Assembly (NCBI GenBank): GCA_029959085.1
Contig: JARWIR010000023.1
Coordinates: forward strand, 8,197,860 to 8,261,859
Source: Nemophila menziesii
Lineage: Eukaryota > Streptophyta > Magnoliopsida > Boraginales > Hydrophyllaceae
Direction of reading: 5' to 3'
Length of the DNA stretch: 64,000 bases
Part shown: positions 1 to 12,477 of the stretch, one piece after another
Position numbering within the stretch: the stretch's first letter is position 1
How the letters are laid out: every line of letters begins with the position of its first letter
The notes under the pieces: model-generated
Databases searched by the model: none
What the model saw: only the letters and a program-made list of their open reading frames with translations
What the model was told of the DNA's origin: nothing
Program-made: the position numbers and the translations under genes

Positions 1-545
1 ACAATTTGGGGATTCATTTGCTGTTTCGACATTAAAAATTGAGGTTATTAACAAGGTAAATTTGGATTCTTATCTTTTCGATACTAAAATATTGTGCATT
101 GTGTGAATTAGATCTTAATTATTTTATTGAATTTGATAAACAGATTTCTTAGCTTCATTTGTTTCGATCTTTTATGAGTAATTTCTCTATATTTGATGAT
201 AGATCTTGCATTTTACCCCCTTATCTAACGATTTATCGAAGCGCATAGGTTATGTAATTAAGAAAAAATAGATTCTGAAATCTTCAAAGCAAACAAATCT
301 GTATTTGATTTTTCATTAATTTTATCGATACTATAATCTATGTCAGTAATCGAAACCAAATTTCAATTAAATAGCATAATACATTCTTCGATCTTCGAAT
401 CCATCAAAAGAAAAACTCATATAAAGTGTTATTAAGTTAGAAATCTCTACTGTTTCATTTTTTTTCAATTGTGAAGTTGTATGATTGATTTAAACATTTT
501 AGAGTATTCAAATTATTGCTATTTTGCACTTATTTTTGTTTACAG
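1..545 (+). other. Intron-like non-coding stretch upstream of exon B
   Basis: AT-rich sequence ends in a pyrimidine-rich acceptor with AG at 544-545. The first 59 bases may be the tail of a short exon: a frame reading QFGDSFAVSTLKIEVINK runs to a possible GTAAAT donor at about 57. That frame is broken by an extra base just upstream in the unit 2/unit 3 copy. Nothing else is recognised here. Confidence 0.35.
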
Positions 546-1004
546 AAACCAAATTTCAGGGAATAATCATTTTGCTACACATCTAGTGGAAAATTCAAGC
601 CAAAGGAACTTTCGAAACAGTTCATCAGCTCCATTTATTAAATCTATAAGAAGAAGCTCAAGGTTTTCAAATCAAAAAATGGATTAATCCGATAATTTTG
701 TACCAATTGAAGATTTTACAGTGGATATTTACTCCACAGATCAGCAATCTAGTGAGGGTAACTTTTTCCCTTGTGGGAATCTCATTATCACAAAATTACC
801 ACCTAATCTTCTCAACATTGCGTTTCAAGTAAGTAAAACTTATTAATTACATTGGGTTTTAAATTATTGTATCTTTTAATAGGATGCATTATTAACATTT
901 TTTATGGGTTTTACTTAGAATAAACTCTGAAGTTTCCTATCAAGGTTCGCAACATAATTCTACTACCCAAATACGTAAGAGGCCTCAACTTTCCCTAATT
1001 GGTA

Positions 1005-1025
1005 CTCTCTCTCTCTCTCTCTCTC
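1005..1025. repeat. TC microsatellite, 21 bp, unit 1
   Basis: Uninterrupted CT dinucleotide run. The equivalent is also 21 bp in unit 2 (32766-32786) but 45 bp in unit 3 (60090-60134). Confidence 0.9.
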
Positions 1026-1840
1026 ATGTATTAATGTGTATTTATATGGTTGTAATTATATATTAAAGGCAAACTCAATTATCGAATGCATTCGTGTATG
1101 TAACCCAACATGTAATTTTCATTTTATTGTTTTAGTTTAGAAACAATAATTAGTCAGATATGCAACGTCTTATTATGAGTTCAGGGTACACTTAAAAATT
1201 TTGTTTGTGGGTGCTATAATATTAAAAGGATTTTAGTGAGATGGATGAGGTGAAGTAGGGTAGGGATTTTATTTACAATTTAACTATTAAATATAATTTT
1301 TATTCAATTTTGGTAAAGTTATCTTGAAAAAGTAATATCCTATATATCAAAAAAATTATAATATGTTGTAAAATTATTTGAAAAACTTTATTCCCTAATG
1401 GATGAAGAAAAAAAGTTTAACTAATCATTCTAAAAAATTATTTTATAAGAGTGAATTGTTTAAAAGGTCCAAAACTAAATTTTCTCATTTTTAATGGGTT
1501 TAAGTTTTTTTCCTTCCGCAAATGGTCAAATTTTTAATGGGATATCTTTGTTTTTATAATAAGTTACGATTTTATTTAATGGTTTATACAAATTTTTTAA
1601 TGGGTCACGTGTATTATTTTTTATAGATTAAACATATTTCTTAAAGGTTATGTGTAATAAATATTGTAAACTTTATTAGCTAACAATATTCTTGTAAAGA
1701 CATTTGAATCAATAACCCATAAATACTTACATAACATAATTTGGACTCATGAACAACCTATATATCACGACGAAGGGATCACTTGGTGTGATTAACAATA
1801 GGGAAATAGCCGATAAAAAGATATATAACAAGCAACTATG

Positions 1841-1880
1841 ATATATATAGATATATATGTGTGTATATATAATATATATC
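1841..1880. repeat. TA/TG-rich simple repeat
   Basis: Imperfect ATATATAG and GTGTATATAT run inside the putative intron. Present with small length changes in units 2 (near 33600) and 3 (near 60860). Confidence 0.7.
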
Positions 1881-2300
1881 AACGTTAGTAAACAACCTGG
1901 ATTAAACCTTGATTAGTAAAATACTGATAATTTATACATGGATTTGTTGACCAAAACAATAATATTTCATAGTATTTAAAATTTATACATTACCATAACA
2001 TCAGCGTGAAAATCTAATAAATGGTCAAGTAAAAAATAGCAAAGGAAATGTCATCAATAACGTGAGTAAAGATGAATAATTATGTATTACTTGAATATAC
2101 TTAACTAAATCATGTTTGATGTTTTTTTCTTGGTTTCTTATGTTTTTTATGTAAAGAAATCAATTATATGGTAAATTGCACCATTTATCTTTCAGTACGT
2201 TGGTGGTCCAGGCTTGCTTGCACGCACAACGAATAATCACACAGGGATATAATTGCCTCCACATGCATATTCCCAATTAAATTCAGAACTAGGTTACTAG

Positions 2301-3868
2301 TGTCTCCTAACACCCCCATATAGGAAGGATACGTACCGCAAGTGTACAGATCGTTCAAGTAATATTCGGTAAACGGGAATTTGATCTCATGAACGGATTG
2401 GATATGACTTTAGATGTTATGTAATAAGTTTTTGTAGTTGTTATATGATGCGGAAAACAATAGATAAATATTTGTTTTGATTTTATTTAAGTATTAAAGT
2501 GCAAATAATGTAAAATACTAAATTAACTAATGCAAATAAATGAGATGCAAGTAAATAAAATATGAATAGATGCAAGGATGAGAAATAGTACTTGAGTTTC
2601 GCAAGGATTTCGCCTAAATCCATTCAATAAATGTTCTTGTTTAAGAGTCGAATTGGTAATTAATAATAGTCTAGATTCGAGTTTCTCCTAACCCCCGTTA
2701 GGGTAGACTTAGGAGCTATCCTAGGGTATTAAAAACCCCGTCAGGGTGATTATAAGCTACCTTTGAATGTTCAAGTGTTTAACCCAATTGGCTATAAGAT
2801 TAACTAAGTCCGCCAGGATCAATAATTATATCTTACATCTATTACTTAGTTCAGTTATTAAACCCCCCTCCCGTCAAGGTGATCATTACGCCTCTATAAT
2901 GAATAGCTTAATTACTAATTCCTATTTTTGATTCATGACTTGAAAAAGAATATATAAATTCACGATAATAGAAAATACTAATTTACCCAATTCAAATAAA
3001 ATCTTTCAATCCAAAATTCAGAAACATTAATTAAATAAATTGGGGCTTAGCCCATTAAAGCGATTCTCAAGCACAAATGAGTTTAGCTCATAATTGAAAT
3101 TAAAACTAAAGAAATAAAATAAAAGGAACTCGTGTTTTATAGAAAGAAAAATAAATAAAACCTAATTAAGAGGTTGTTGCATTGACTGTTGGTGGAAGAA
3201 TTGCTTCTCCAGCTTCATTTTTTTTTTTTCTCTTGCTTCTGGCTTTTCTCTCTAACACTCTGCCTTTTGTAAAATGAATTGTGTGTAAAAATAAAGTCAA
3301 AAGGCCTATATATACTAATAAAATCGGACTTGGGCTTATTTTAAATGAATTAATGAAATATTAAATTACCCAAGTCCAATTTTCAAGTCCAAATCCTGTA
3401 ACTGGTGTACACCATCCACTAAAATGGCTGTAACTTTCTCAATTTAACTTCGAATTGACTCATTGAAGTTGCTATTTTTTTGTAACTCAATAAGGAACGA
3501 ATCTTATTTACAACGCAATGGCTGAATCCATGTTTAAGTGTCTCAAAATCGGCAATTATCATCAGCCTTCCAGATTTGTAGCTCCAGTTTGTCCACTCTT
3601 TGGGATATTTCTTCTCGCCTTCGACTTTTTTACACGATCTAAGACTCCTGTTCTTGATTTTTGTCCTTGCTAGTATTAAAATCCTACAAACTTTACACTA
3701 AAACAAACCATTTAACGTGTAAAAGTGTAATAAATGAAAAATACCAAAATCCAAGGAGGAAAAATGATATATAACAATTTAATCCTAAAAGTATATCAAA
3801 TTAGTCAAATAATCACCTAAAATGATGTCTCCTTAGGGAATATAATTAGAACAAACGAGGAGACATCA
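2301..3868 (-). repeat. LTR A, 3' LTR of the minus-strand element, unit 1
   Basis: 1568 bp, bounded by TGTCTCC and GGAGACATCA on the plus strand. It shares CGTACCGCAAGTGTA, GGTAAACGGGA and the TCCTAACCCCCGTTAGGGT-type segment with LTR B. Near its U3 end, 12-base arms at 3822-3833 and 3858-3869 are perfectly complementary around a 24-base loop. Confidence 0.85.
3307..3315 (-). promoter_or_regulatory. Candidate TATA box of LTR A (minus strand)
   Basis: The minus strand reads TAGTATATATAGGCC in the middle of the LTR, where the U3 promoter is expected. LTR B has CTATAAAAAGGC at the aligned place (6626-6634), so the position is conserved though the bases differ. Confidence 0.5.
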
Positions 3869-3904
3869 TGACCCCCAACTCCAACCTTTGTCGTCTCGAC
3901 AAAG
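3869..3904 (-). other. Polypurine tract and adjoining hairpin of the minus-strand element
   Basis: On the minus strand a 19-base stem-loop (CTTTGTCGAGACGACAAAG, 3886-3904) is followed directly by GGTTGGAGTTGGGGGTCA and the LTR start. The purine-rich tract is the expected plus-strand primer. The hairpin is nearly the same as the one before the Athila PPT at 12442-12460. Confidence 0.75.
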
Positions 3905-5755
3905 TAAACTTACAAACAAAGGTCTAAGGTGAATGCAGAGATGCAAAATCTAGTAAATACACCCAAAGCAATACTTAAAATAAATCTCATATAACAAACA
4001 TTAGGAATTAATATACACATACACTTATCATGCAAAATCAAACACAAACAATATCAATCTTAAAATTAACTTCACAATGCTAGAAGGTTACACTTGTACT
4101 TATATCAATATGATGGCTATAGGGTGTTCATTGATCCTCACTCGCTTTGAATGCTCCACTTAGTATACTCCCTATTAGCTTAATTATAAACTCACTATGC
4201 ACCTAAGAATCACGAGGACATTATGGTTTTAGCGTAGGCTTAGGGACAATCTGGTATGTATATTTGGTAAATTTGAGGTGAGCTTTTGGCTCTCTCCTCA
4301 CTTACCATCAACAACTGTCCACAAGTTTGAGTTTACACTCGAATAATGTTCTCACTCAACCCATTTGATGCACTAATTTAGCATCCTCAAGTTAACCCAA
4401 TATAGACTAAGATGATTTTCAAAAATTTCCACTTTGCCGGGTAAGTTATTCTTTCTTTTTCTTTTTTAAATTCTTTTTTTGTACAGTAGCTAACCAGGTT
4501 CCCGGTTTGTGATAATCGGGTTCCCGGTCCTTACTGTATTGACTTCTTTTTTTTTTTTTTTAAATCTCGGCAAAGGGTTACAAATAATAATATCATATGA
4601 TATTGTTCCTTAATGTGTAAACACAAATAGTTACCTCCCAATATAATTTCCCAAAGATGGACCCGCCACCCCAAACTCAAGCTTGAGACAGGTCTCAGGA
4701 TCGTGATTCAAGTGCGGGTCATTTGGAAAGACCTAATAAACTAAAGGGATATGGGCTTATATCGTGACGACAAAAGAAAAGGCTTTAAGGCTCAAAATTG
4801 GGCTAAGAAGGATTAAATTAATACAAGGGATAGAAGGCTAAAAGTGTCTAAAATTGCTTAACAAAGAACTGCCCCTATCATTTTCCTAGTTACATAGCTC
4901 GCCTCTAATTCATACCTAAGTGGGTTCTCTACTAATTTGGATCTCACGTTCCACAAACCAAACATTTTCCTTAAGTACAAGTTTACTTCTTTTGCATTTT
5001 TCATTAATTCATCCTATCAATTAACTATGTTTGCATGCAATTAAAGTGTGTTTTCTACTAAATCCTAAAGTCCACTATTTACTATCATAGATTCATCAAA
5101 AGTATGCTTAATGGGGACATTTAAGATCTTCTACAGTCAACCACAACCCCTAATTAATTTATTGAAAGCAATTAAAACACATAACACGTAAAAATGGGAT
5201 GAGGCAACGAACCCTACCCCAAACTCAAAAATGAGTCATGTCCCAACGACTCGAAAAGACTCAAAGTAACTAAACTAATATACACTAAATGAGAAAGAGT
5301 TAGAAAACGTATCTCAACCAGCACTAGGCTGGTTACCAATGTTGCGTCCAGATTGGGCATCTTTTGTGAGGATTGAGTAAATGACGTGTTGCATATTGCT
5401 CACCCTAAATAACATATTTTTCAACGTATCCAACTCTTTTGTGACTTTTCCTAAAGTGACAATCATCGCATATTGTTTCTCTTCCAACACTTGGATTTTA
5501 CTTTTCTTTTTCTCGTTCTAATTGAATGCCAGGATTGTCAACGTGATGAATGTTCAATTCCTCCATTTCACGTTCTAACCTTGCTTTTTCTTTTGCTTAC
5601 CTGTCTCTCTTGGCTCTAACTAGTTTCTCGGGGTCCTTGAGTAGACACCAAACCTATAAAACCTGAGAAGTAGCAAAACAAAGAAAAGCGTAAAACTGAA
5701 AAGTAAAAATAACAATTGAAACACTTACTGATAACACCGTGGTCCCACGCTAAAC
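3905..5755 (-). other. Internal non-coding region of the LARD-like element
   Basis: About 1.85 kb without a credible reading frame on either strand. It contains two direct copies of GGTTCCCGGT around 4497-4530 separated by a short spacer, and poly-T/A runs near 4540-4562. No gag, protease or RT motif is seen, which supports a LARD-type rather than a decayed autonomous element. Confidence 0.6.
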
Positions 5756-5773
5756 TCCCCGGCAGGGGCACCA
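5756..5773 (-). other. Primer binding site, tRNA-Asp type
   Basis: The minus strand reads TGGTGCCCCTGCCGGGGA. This resembles the plant tRNA-Asp PBS, TGGCGCCGTTGCCGGGGA, with three mismatches. The unit 2 copy (37531-37548) has TGGTGCCGCTGCCGGGGA, only two mismatches. Confidence 0.75.
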
Positions 5774-5782
5774 AAAACTTGG

Positions 5783-7193
5783 TGTCTCCTTGTGTGTTCT
5801 AAAATAACACACCTAAAAAAGGCAAGACACGTACCGCAAGTGTATGGATCGTGCAAATAATATCCGGTAAACGGGATTTCGATCTCAAAGACGGATTAGG
5901 AATGACTTTCGATGTTATGTAGTATGTGCGATTAATTGTTATATGAAGCGAAAAATAAATGATATAAAGATTTGTTTTGGTTTTTGATTAAGAACTAAGA
6001 TAGAATTAAAATAAAATACTAAATTAACTAATACAAATAAATAAGACGCAAGTAAATAGATATGAATAGACTCAAATATTTAAATGCAGTACTTGAGTTT
6101 CGCAAGGGTTTCACTTAAATCTATTAAATCAGTGTTTCTATTTAAGGGATGAATCAGGAATTAAGTACTAGTCGGGATTCTTTAGTCTCCTAACCCCCGT
6201 GAGGGTGGACTTAGGAGCTATTCTTAGGTGTTACGAATCCCGTTAGTGCGTTCATAATCCACCTTCCAATGGTCAGGTATTCTACCCAATTTGCTATAAG
6301 GTAAACTAAGGCTGCCAAGGTCAATAATTTCTACCTTACGTCTATTATTTAGTTCGGTAATTAAACCCTCCGTCAAGGCGATCACTTCCCCACCAAAGTG
6401 AATAGCTTAATTACTAATTCCAAATTCAAAATATAAATTCAATAAAGAAGTTCATACTGAATTACAGAAATAAGAAAAACCTAATTAAAGGGTTGAGAAT
6501 TGCTGTTGTTGGAAGAAGGAATTCTCCAGCTTCAGCTTTCTCTCTCCTTTTTTCTTCTCTGACTTCTCCTAAGCGTTGCTTCTTCTCTAATATGAATTGT
6601 GTTTGTAAAAACTGAAGTTAAAAGCCTTTTTATAGTGGGAAAATGGATTGGGCTATTAAAAATAAGGATTAGGTTAATTAGTATAAAAGCCCAATCCATT
6701 TAATGAATTCCCGTAACTGGTTACTAGTTGTTACTGAAACAGTTGTAACTTTTGCGTTTGGACTCGGAATCAGTTGGTTCAACTTGAAAAATCTTCCTGA
6801 CTTCAAGCTCTATCTACCTCATTTTATGCTCCAAGGCTAAATAAGTGGCTAAGATGCTCAAAAACAGTGATTTGTGACAGCATTCCAGATTTCATTCTCC
6901 ATTAATTAATTCTTCGAATCAATTATTCTCGCCTTTGACTTCAACGCTCAATCAAAGACTTTATTTCGTGTTTCTTCTCCTTGTCTTGATACTTTATAAA
7001 ATCATAAACCTAAGAACTTTACACTAAAAATAAGCGAATTAACGCATAAAAGCCCTAAAACACAAATAATCCAAATTCAAGGGAAGAAATCGTAATATGA
7101 CCAAATAAGCTTAAAAGTCTAGTAAATAAGTCAAATAATCACTAATTTGATGTCTCATAAGGGCATATAATTAGAACAATAAGGGAGACATCA
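5783..7193 (-). repeat. LTR B, 5' LTR of the minus-strand element, unit 1
   Basis: 1411 bp, TGTCTCC to GGGAGACATCA on the plus strand. It lacks about 170 bp near 6430-6445 that the unit 2 copy retains, so this copy is internally deleted. A minus-strand TATA candidate lies at 6626-6634. Its right edge abuts Athila pol sequence with no spacer. Confidence 0.85.
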
Positions 7194-7199
7194 TTTACA

Positions 7200-9812
7200 T
7201 GAAGAGATTGCCGAGGTTGTGTGGCAGATTTAAAGTCATATGTACAGGGAAAAAGAATGGCCAAAGATTACGAACAAGTCTGAGCCTTAAAGAAGATTAA
7301 ACCATGAAAGAAACCATCTATTATATGTCCTCTAAAACTTGAATAGAAACCTTTACCATCTCATTTTAGGTATATATATTTGGGAAAAATGATATATTAC
7401 CTGTTATTTTTTCCGCTTATTTGATAGGTCCTCAAGAGGAAAACTTGTTACATGTGCTTCGAGCTAACAAGGAGGCAACTGGGTGGACTATTGCTGACAT
7501 CAAAGGCATTAGTCCTACCATTTTCCAACACAAGATCATTCTTAACAATGAGAAGGCACGATCAATTAAGGGCCAAAGGAGACTTACGCCGATAATGAAA
7601 GAAGTAATGAAAAAATAAGTTATTAAGTCGTTGGATGTTAGGATCATCTTCTACATATTCAACAGGGAAGGGGTGAGCCCAGATCAATGTGTTCCAAATA
7701 AGGGAGAAATTACTACCGTTCTTAATGATCAGAATGAGCTCCTACCCTCAAAAACCGTTGTTGGTTGGAGAGTGTGTATGTATTATCGGATGTTGAACAA
7801 GGCTACGAAGATAGATCGCTTTCCTTTACTGTTCATGGACCAGATGTTAGATAAGCTTGCACGAAGAGAGTACTATTGCTTCCTCAATGGCTATTTAGGT
7901 CATAATAAGGTTTGCGTGGATCCAACTGATCAGCACAAAACTACATTGACATGTTTGTTTGCACATTTGCATTTTAAAGGATTCCATTTGGATTGTGCAA
8001 TTCACCACGTTTCAGCGTTGTATGATGGCGCTTGGAAGTATTCATGGGTGACTTCTCTGTGTTTGGCGATGACTTTTATAATTGTATTGACAACCTAGAG
8101 AAGGTTTGATTCGTTGCAAAGACACTGATCTTGTGTTAATTTGGAAGAAGTGACATTTCATGGCTTGAGAGGGAATCGTTTTAGGGTACAAGGTTTCGAG
8201 AAAGTGTATGGAGGTTGACCGTGCAAAGGTAGAGGTAATCAAAACCCTTCCACCACCCAATTATGTTAAGGGCGTGAGAAGTTTCTTAGGCCATGCAGGA
8301 TTCTACTGCCGTTTTATTAAAGTTTTTTCAAATATTACCAAGCCACAATGTCACTTACTTGAGAAGGAGGTTAAATTTTATTTCAATGATGCATGTCATA
8401 AGGCGTTCTTGGCAATTAAAGAGAAACTTATCTCTACACCAGTAGTGACTCCTCTTGATTGGAGTCCGATCGAAATTATGTGTGATGCAAGCAATCATGC
8501 TATTGGTGTTGTGTTTAGTCTACGCAAGGATGAGGTATTTTATATTTTTTATTATGCGAGTAAGACTTTTACGGGTGCACAATTGAACTACGCCGTAACT
8601 GAGAAGGAGTTGTCGGCTGTGGTATATGTGTTTGATAAATTATGTTCCTATCTTCTTGGGGAAAAAGTAGTTGTATCCACGGACCATTCGGAAATCAAGT
8701 ATCTCATGGAGAAGAAGGACGCAAAGACGCTTCTTATCAGGTGTGTGCTTTTATTGCAATAGTTTGATTTGGAGATTCAAGACCGAATGGGAAGAGAGAA
8801 TCAAGTAGATGATCATCTATCTCGCCCCAAAGGCTCTAATGTCACCAGTTGAACATAAATGGTCAAGGGGGCATTTCTTGATGAAATCATATTTGTGATA
8901 AATACGCAGAATGTTCCATGGTATGCAAATATTGGTAATCTTATTGTGAGTGGAGTATTTCCCATTGGAAGTAAACCCAAAAATAAGAATAGATTTATGC
9001 ATCGTTCGGAACAATTATTTTTGGAGGATCTGCACCTTTTATAGGTATGTAGTGATCAGATGATTCGAATGTGTGTGCTGGAACATGAGATTCACAATAT
9101 GGTAGCAAGTTGTCACGATTCGCCATATAGAGGATATTTGAAGAGTGATTGCGGTTTCTTAGGTACTTCAATCTAGTTTCTATTGGTCCACTATCCATAA
9201 ATATTTTTACATATATGTTAAGCAATGTAAGCGACGCCAATTCACCAGAAATATTTCGAGGTTTGATGGAATACCGCTCAATAATGTATTGGAAGTTGAG
9301 AGATTTTTTGTGTTTGTGGCATTGATTTCATGGGGCCCTTTGTTTAATCCCATGGGAATTAATATATTTTACTAGCAGTAGATTATGTATCAAAATATGG
9401 ACCCCTCTATTAGGCGTAGAGAAAATAATGATGAAGTTGAATGAACTTGACGATTTCCGCTTTCATGCTTATTAGAAGGCGAAGCTATACAACGAGATAA
9501 CCAAGAAATGGCATGATAAGAAGATTCGAAAGAAGACGTCTGAAGTTGTGCAAAGAGTCCTAAATACAACTCTAAGTTCAGCAACTATCTGGGAAAGTTG
9601 AGATCAAAGTGGTCTAGTCCATTCATTGTTAATATATTCATGCCTCATGGAACCATAGAGATTGAGCAGCTAACCGAAGAATGCCCCTATATGAGGAATG
9701 GTCATCGGTTGAAAATTTATCATGAAGGCGAAGATACCATCCTTGAGTTGGATCCAAATCCCAGAGAGCTCATTTACCTCGAAGAGGCAAGGTATGAAGC
9801 AACGTATCCCAC
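7200..9812 (+). pseudogene. Athila-like pol relic: RT, RNase H, integrase
   Basis: Fragments in several frames follow the normal gypsy order. The linker before RT precedes ADIKGISPT (7483-7509). RT has GWRVCMYYRMLN, but the catalytic FMDD equivalent reads FMGD at 8041-8052. RNase H has CDASNHAIG and STDHSEIKYL (8208-8762). A zinc-finger-like integrase start and GIDFMGPF / AVDYVSKY (about 9318-9400) give two of three catalytic acids; the region expected to hold the third is deleted. The C-terminal part has SKWSSPFIV and NGHRLKIYHEG. A one-base loss near 7963 and many stops disable it; unit 2 lacks that frameshift but has a stop nearby. This enzyme set would have copied and inserted the element. 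Confidence 0.85.
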
Positions 9813-10044
9813 AAGGTAACTCGTCGAGCTGAACGACGTTAAACAAAAGCCAAATAAAGGTGAATACTCATTTGTAGATTACATTATTGATTTTATAGTG
9901 TATAATACTGAATTTAGTGTTTTATTTATGTGTACTGGTGTAAATAATAGCTAATGGGAGAAGGGAGTATATTATTTTGGTGTGTAGGTAAGTATAAAAT
10001 GAGTGTGGGGTAAAAGAAGCTTGATAATTATTTTACAGTGCAAT
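9813..10044 (+). other. Athila 3' region, non-coding start
   Basis: AT-rich sequence following the end of pol. No coding potential is seen. It leads into the palindrome block. Confidence 0.5.
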
Positions 10045-10181
10045 GCTGCGGTATACCACAGCAAAGGTGTGGTACACCACACCTCAGTGAAAACCGTGCG
10101 CGCTACCCTCCACGATGTGAAGGTCAGATAATTCAGAGTCGTACCATGCGAAATGCTGCGGTACACCGCACCCTATATAAA
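10045..10181 (+). promoter_or_regulatory. Cluster of GGTACACC palindromes ending at a TATA box
   Basis: Three compact inverted repeats sit in the GC-richest part of the element: 10045-10062 (imperfect), GGTGTGGTACACCACACC at 10066-10083 and TGCGGTACACCGCA at 10157-10170. A TATATAAA follows at 10174-10181. Half copies recur near 10274 and 10293. An ATG in an A/C-rich, leader-like stretch lies at about 10431. This could be an internal promoter for a lost env-like frame, or a protein-binding array. Conserved in unit 2 (about 41979-42116). Confidence 0.45.
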
Positions 10182-12441
<2,260 letters not shown>

Positions 12442-12477
12442 TTTTGTCGAGAAGACAAAACTTTAAGTTGGGGGTCT
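12442..12477 (+). other. Athila polypurine tract with upstream hairpin
   Basis: TTTTGTCGAGAAGACAAAA (12442-12460) forms a short stem-loop and is followed by AAGTTGGGGGTCT, the plus-strand primer, and then the LTR. In unit 2 the hairpin reads TTTGTCGAGACGACAAA, identical to the core of the minus-strand element's hairpin. Confidence 0.75.

Larger units (their letters stand above)
829..2195 (+). other. Putative intron between exons B and D
   Basis: AT-rich, no convincing coding sequence. It starts GTAAGT and ends CAG, contains a TC microsatellite and a short TA/TG-rich patch, and is conserved in all three array units. A small open patch near 919-1002 has GT/AG-like borders but the wrong phase for joining exon B, so it was not called an exon. 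Confidence 0.45.
546..2252 (+). pseudogene. 3' exons of an unrecognised spliced gene, unit 1 copy with a stop
   Basis: Exon B (546-828) lies between a TTTACAG acceptor and a GTAAGT donor. Its frame ends in phase 0. It is a polar, Ser/Asn-rich stretch followed by a more hydrophobic end (ITKLPPN...). A candidate last exon D (2196-2252) follows a TTTATCTTTCAG acceptor, starts in phase 0, reads YVGGPGLLARTTNNHTGI and stops at 2250-2252. B and D therefore join in frame across a 1.37 kb intron. In this copy a TAA at 685-687 replaces a lysine codon that is open in units 2 and 3. The family is not recognised. The 5' part of this gene would lie left of the window; the complete arrangement is seen at 31163-34028. 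Confidence 0.5.
2301..7193 (-). mobile_element. Non-autonomous LTR retrotransposon (LARD-like), unit 1
   Basis: Two related direct repeats, 2301-3868 and 5783-7193, flank a 1.9 kb internal region. On the minus strand each starts TGATGTCTCC and ends GGAGACA. A tRNA-Asp-like primer binding site lies 9 bp inside the 5783 end and a G-rich polypurine tract abuts 3868, so transcription runs on the minus strand with 5783-7193 as the 5' LTR. No gag or pol was seen. PBS type, PPT and the hairpin beside it match the neighbouring Athila-like element, the probable source of its enzymes. The LTRs look only about 80 percent alike by eye and no target-site duplication is visible (ACTAG before, TTTAC after), so it is old or chimeric. 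It begins 49 bp after the stop codon of exon D. Confidence 0.8.

Noticed and set aside
919..1002. Possible extra exon between B and D
   Set aside because: Its open frame needs a phase that exon B does not supply, and the phase-matching frame stops early.
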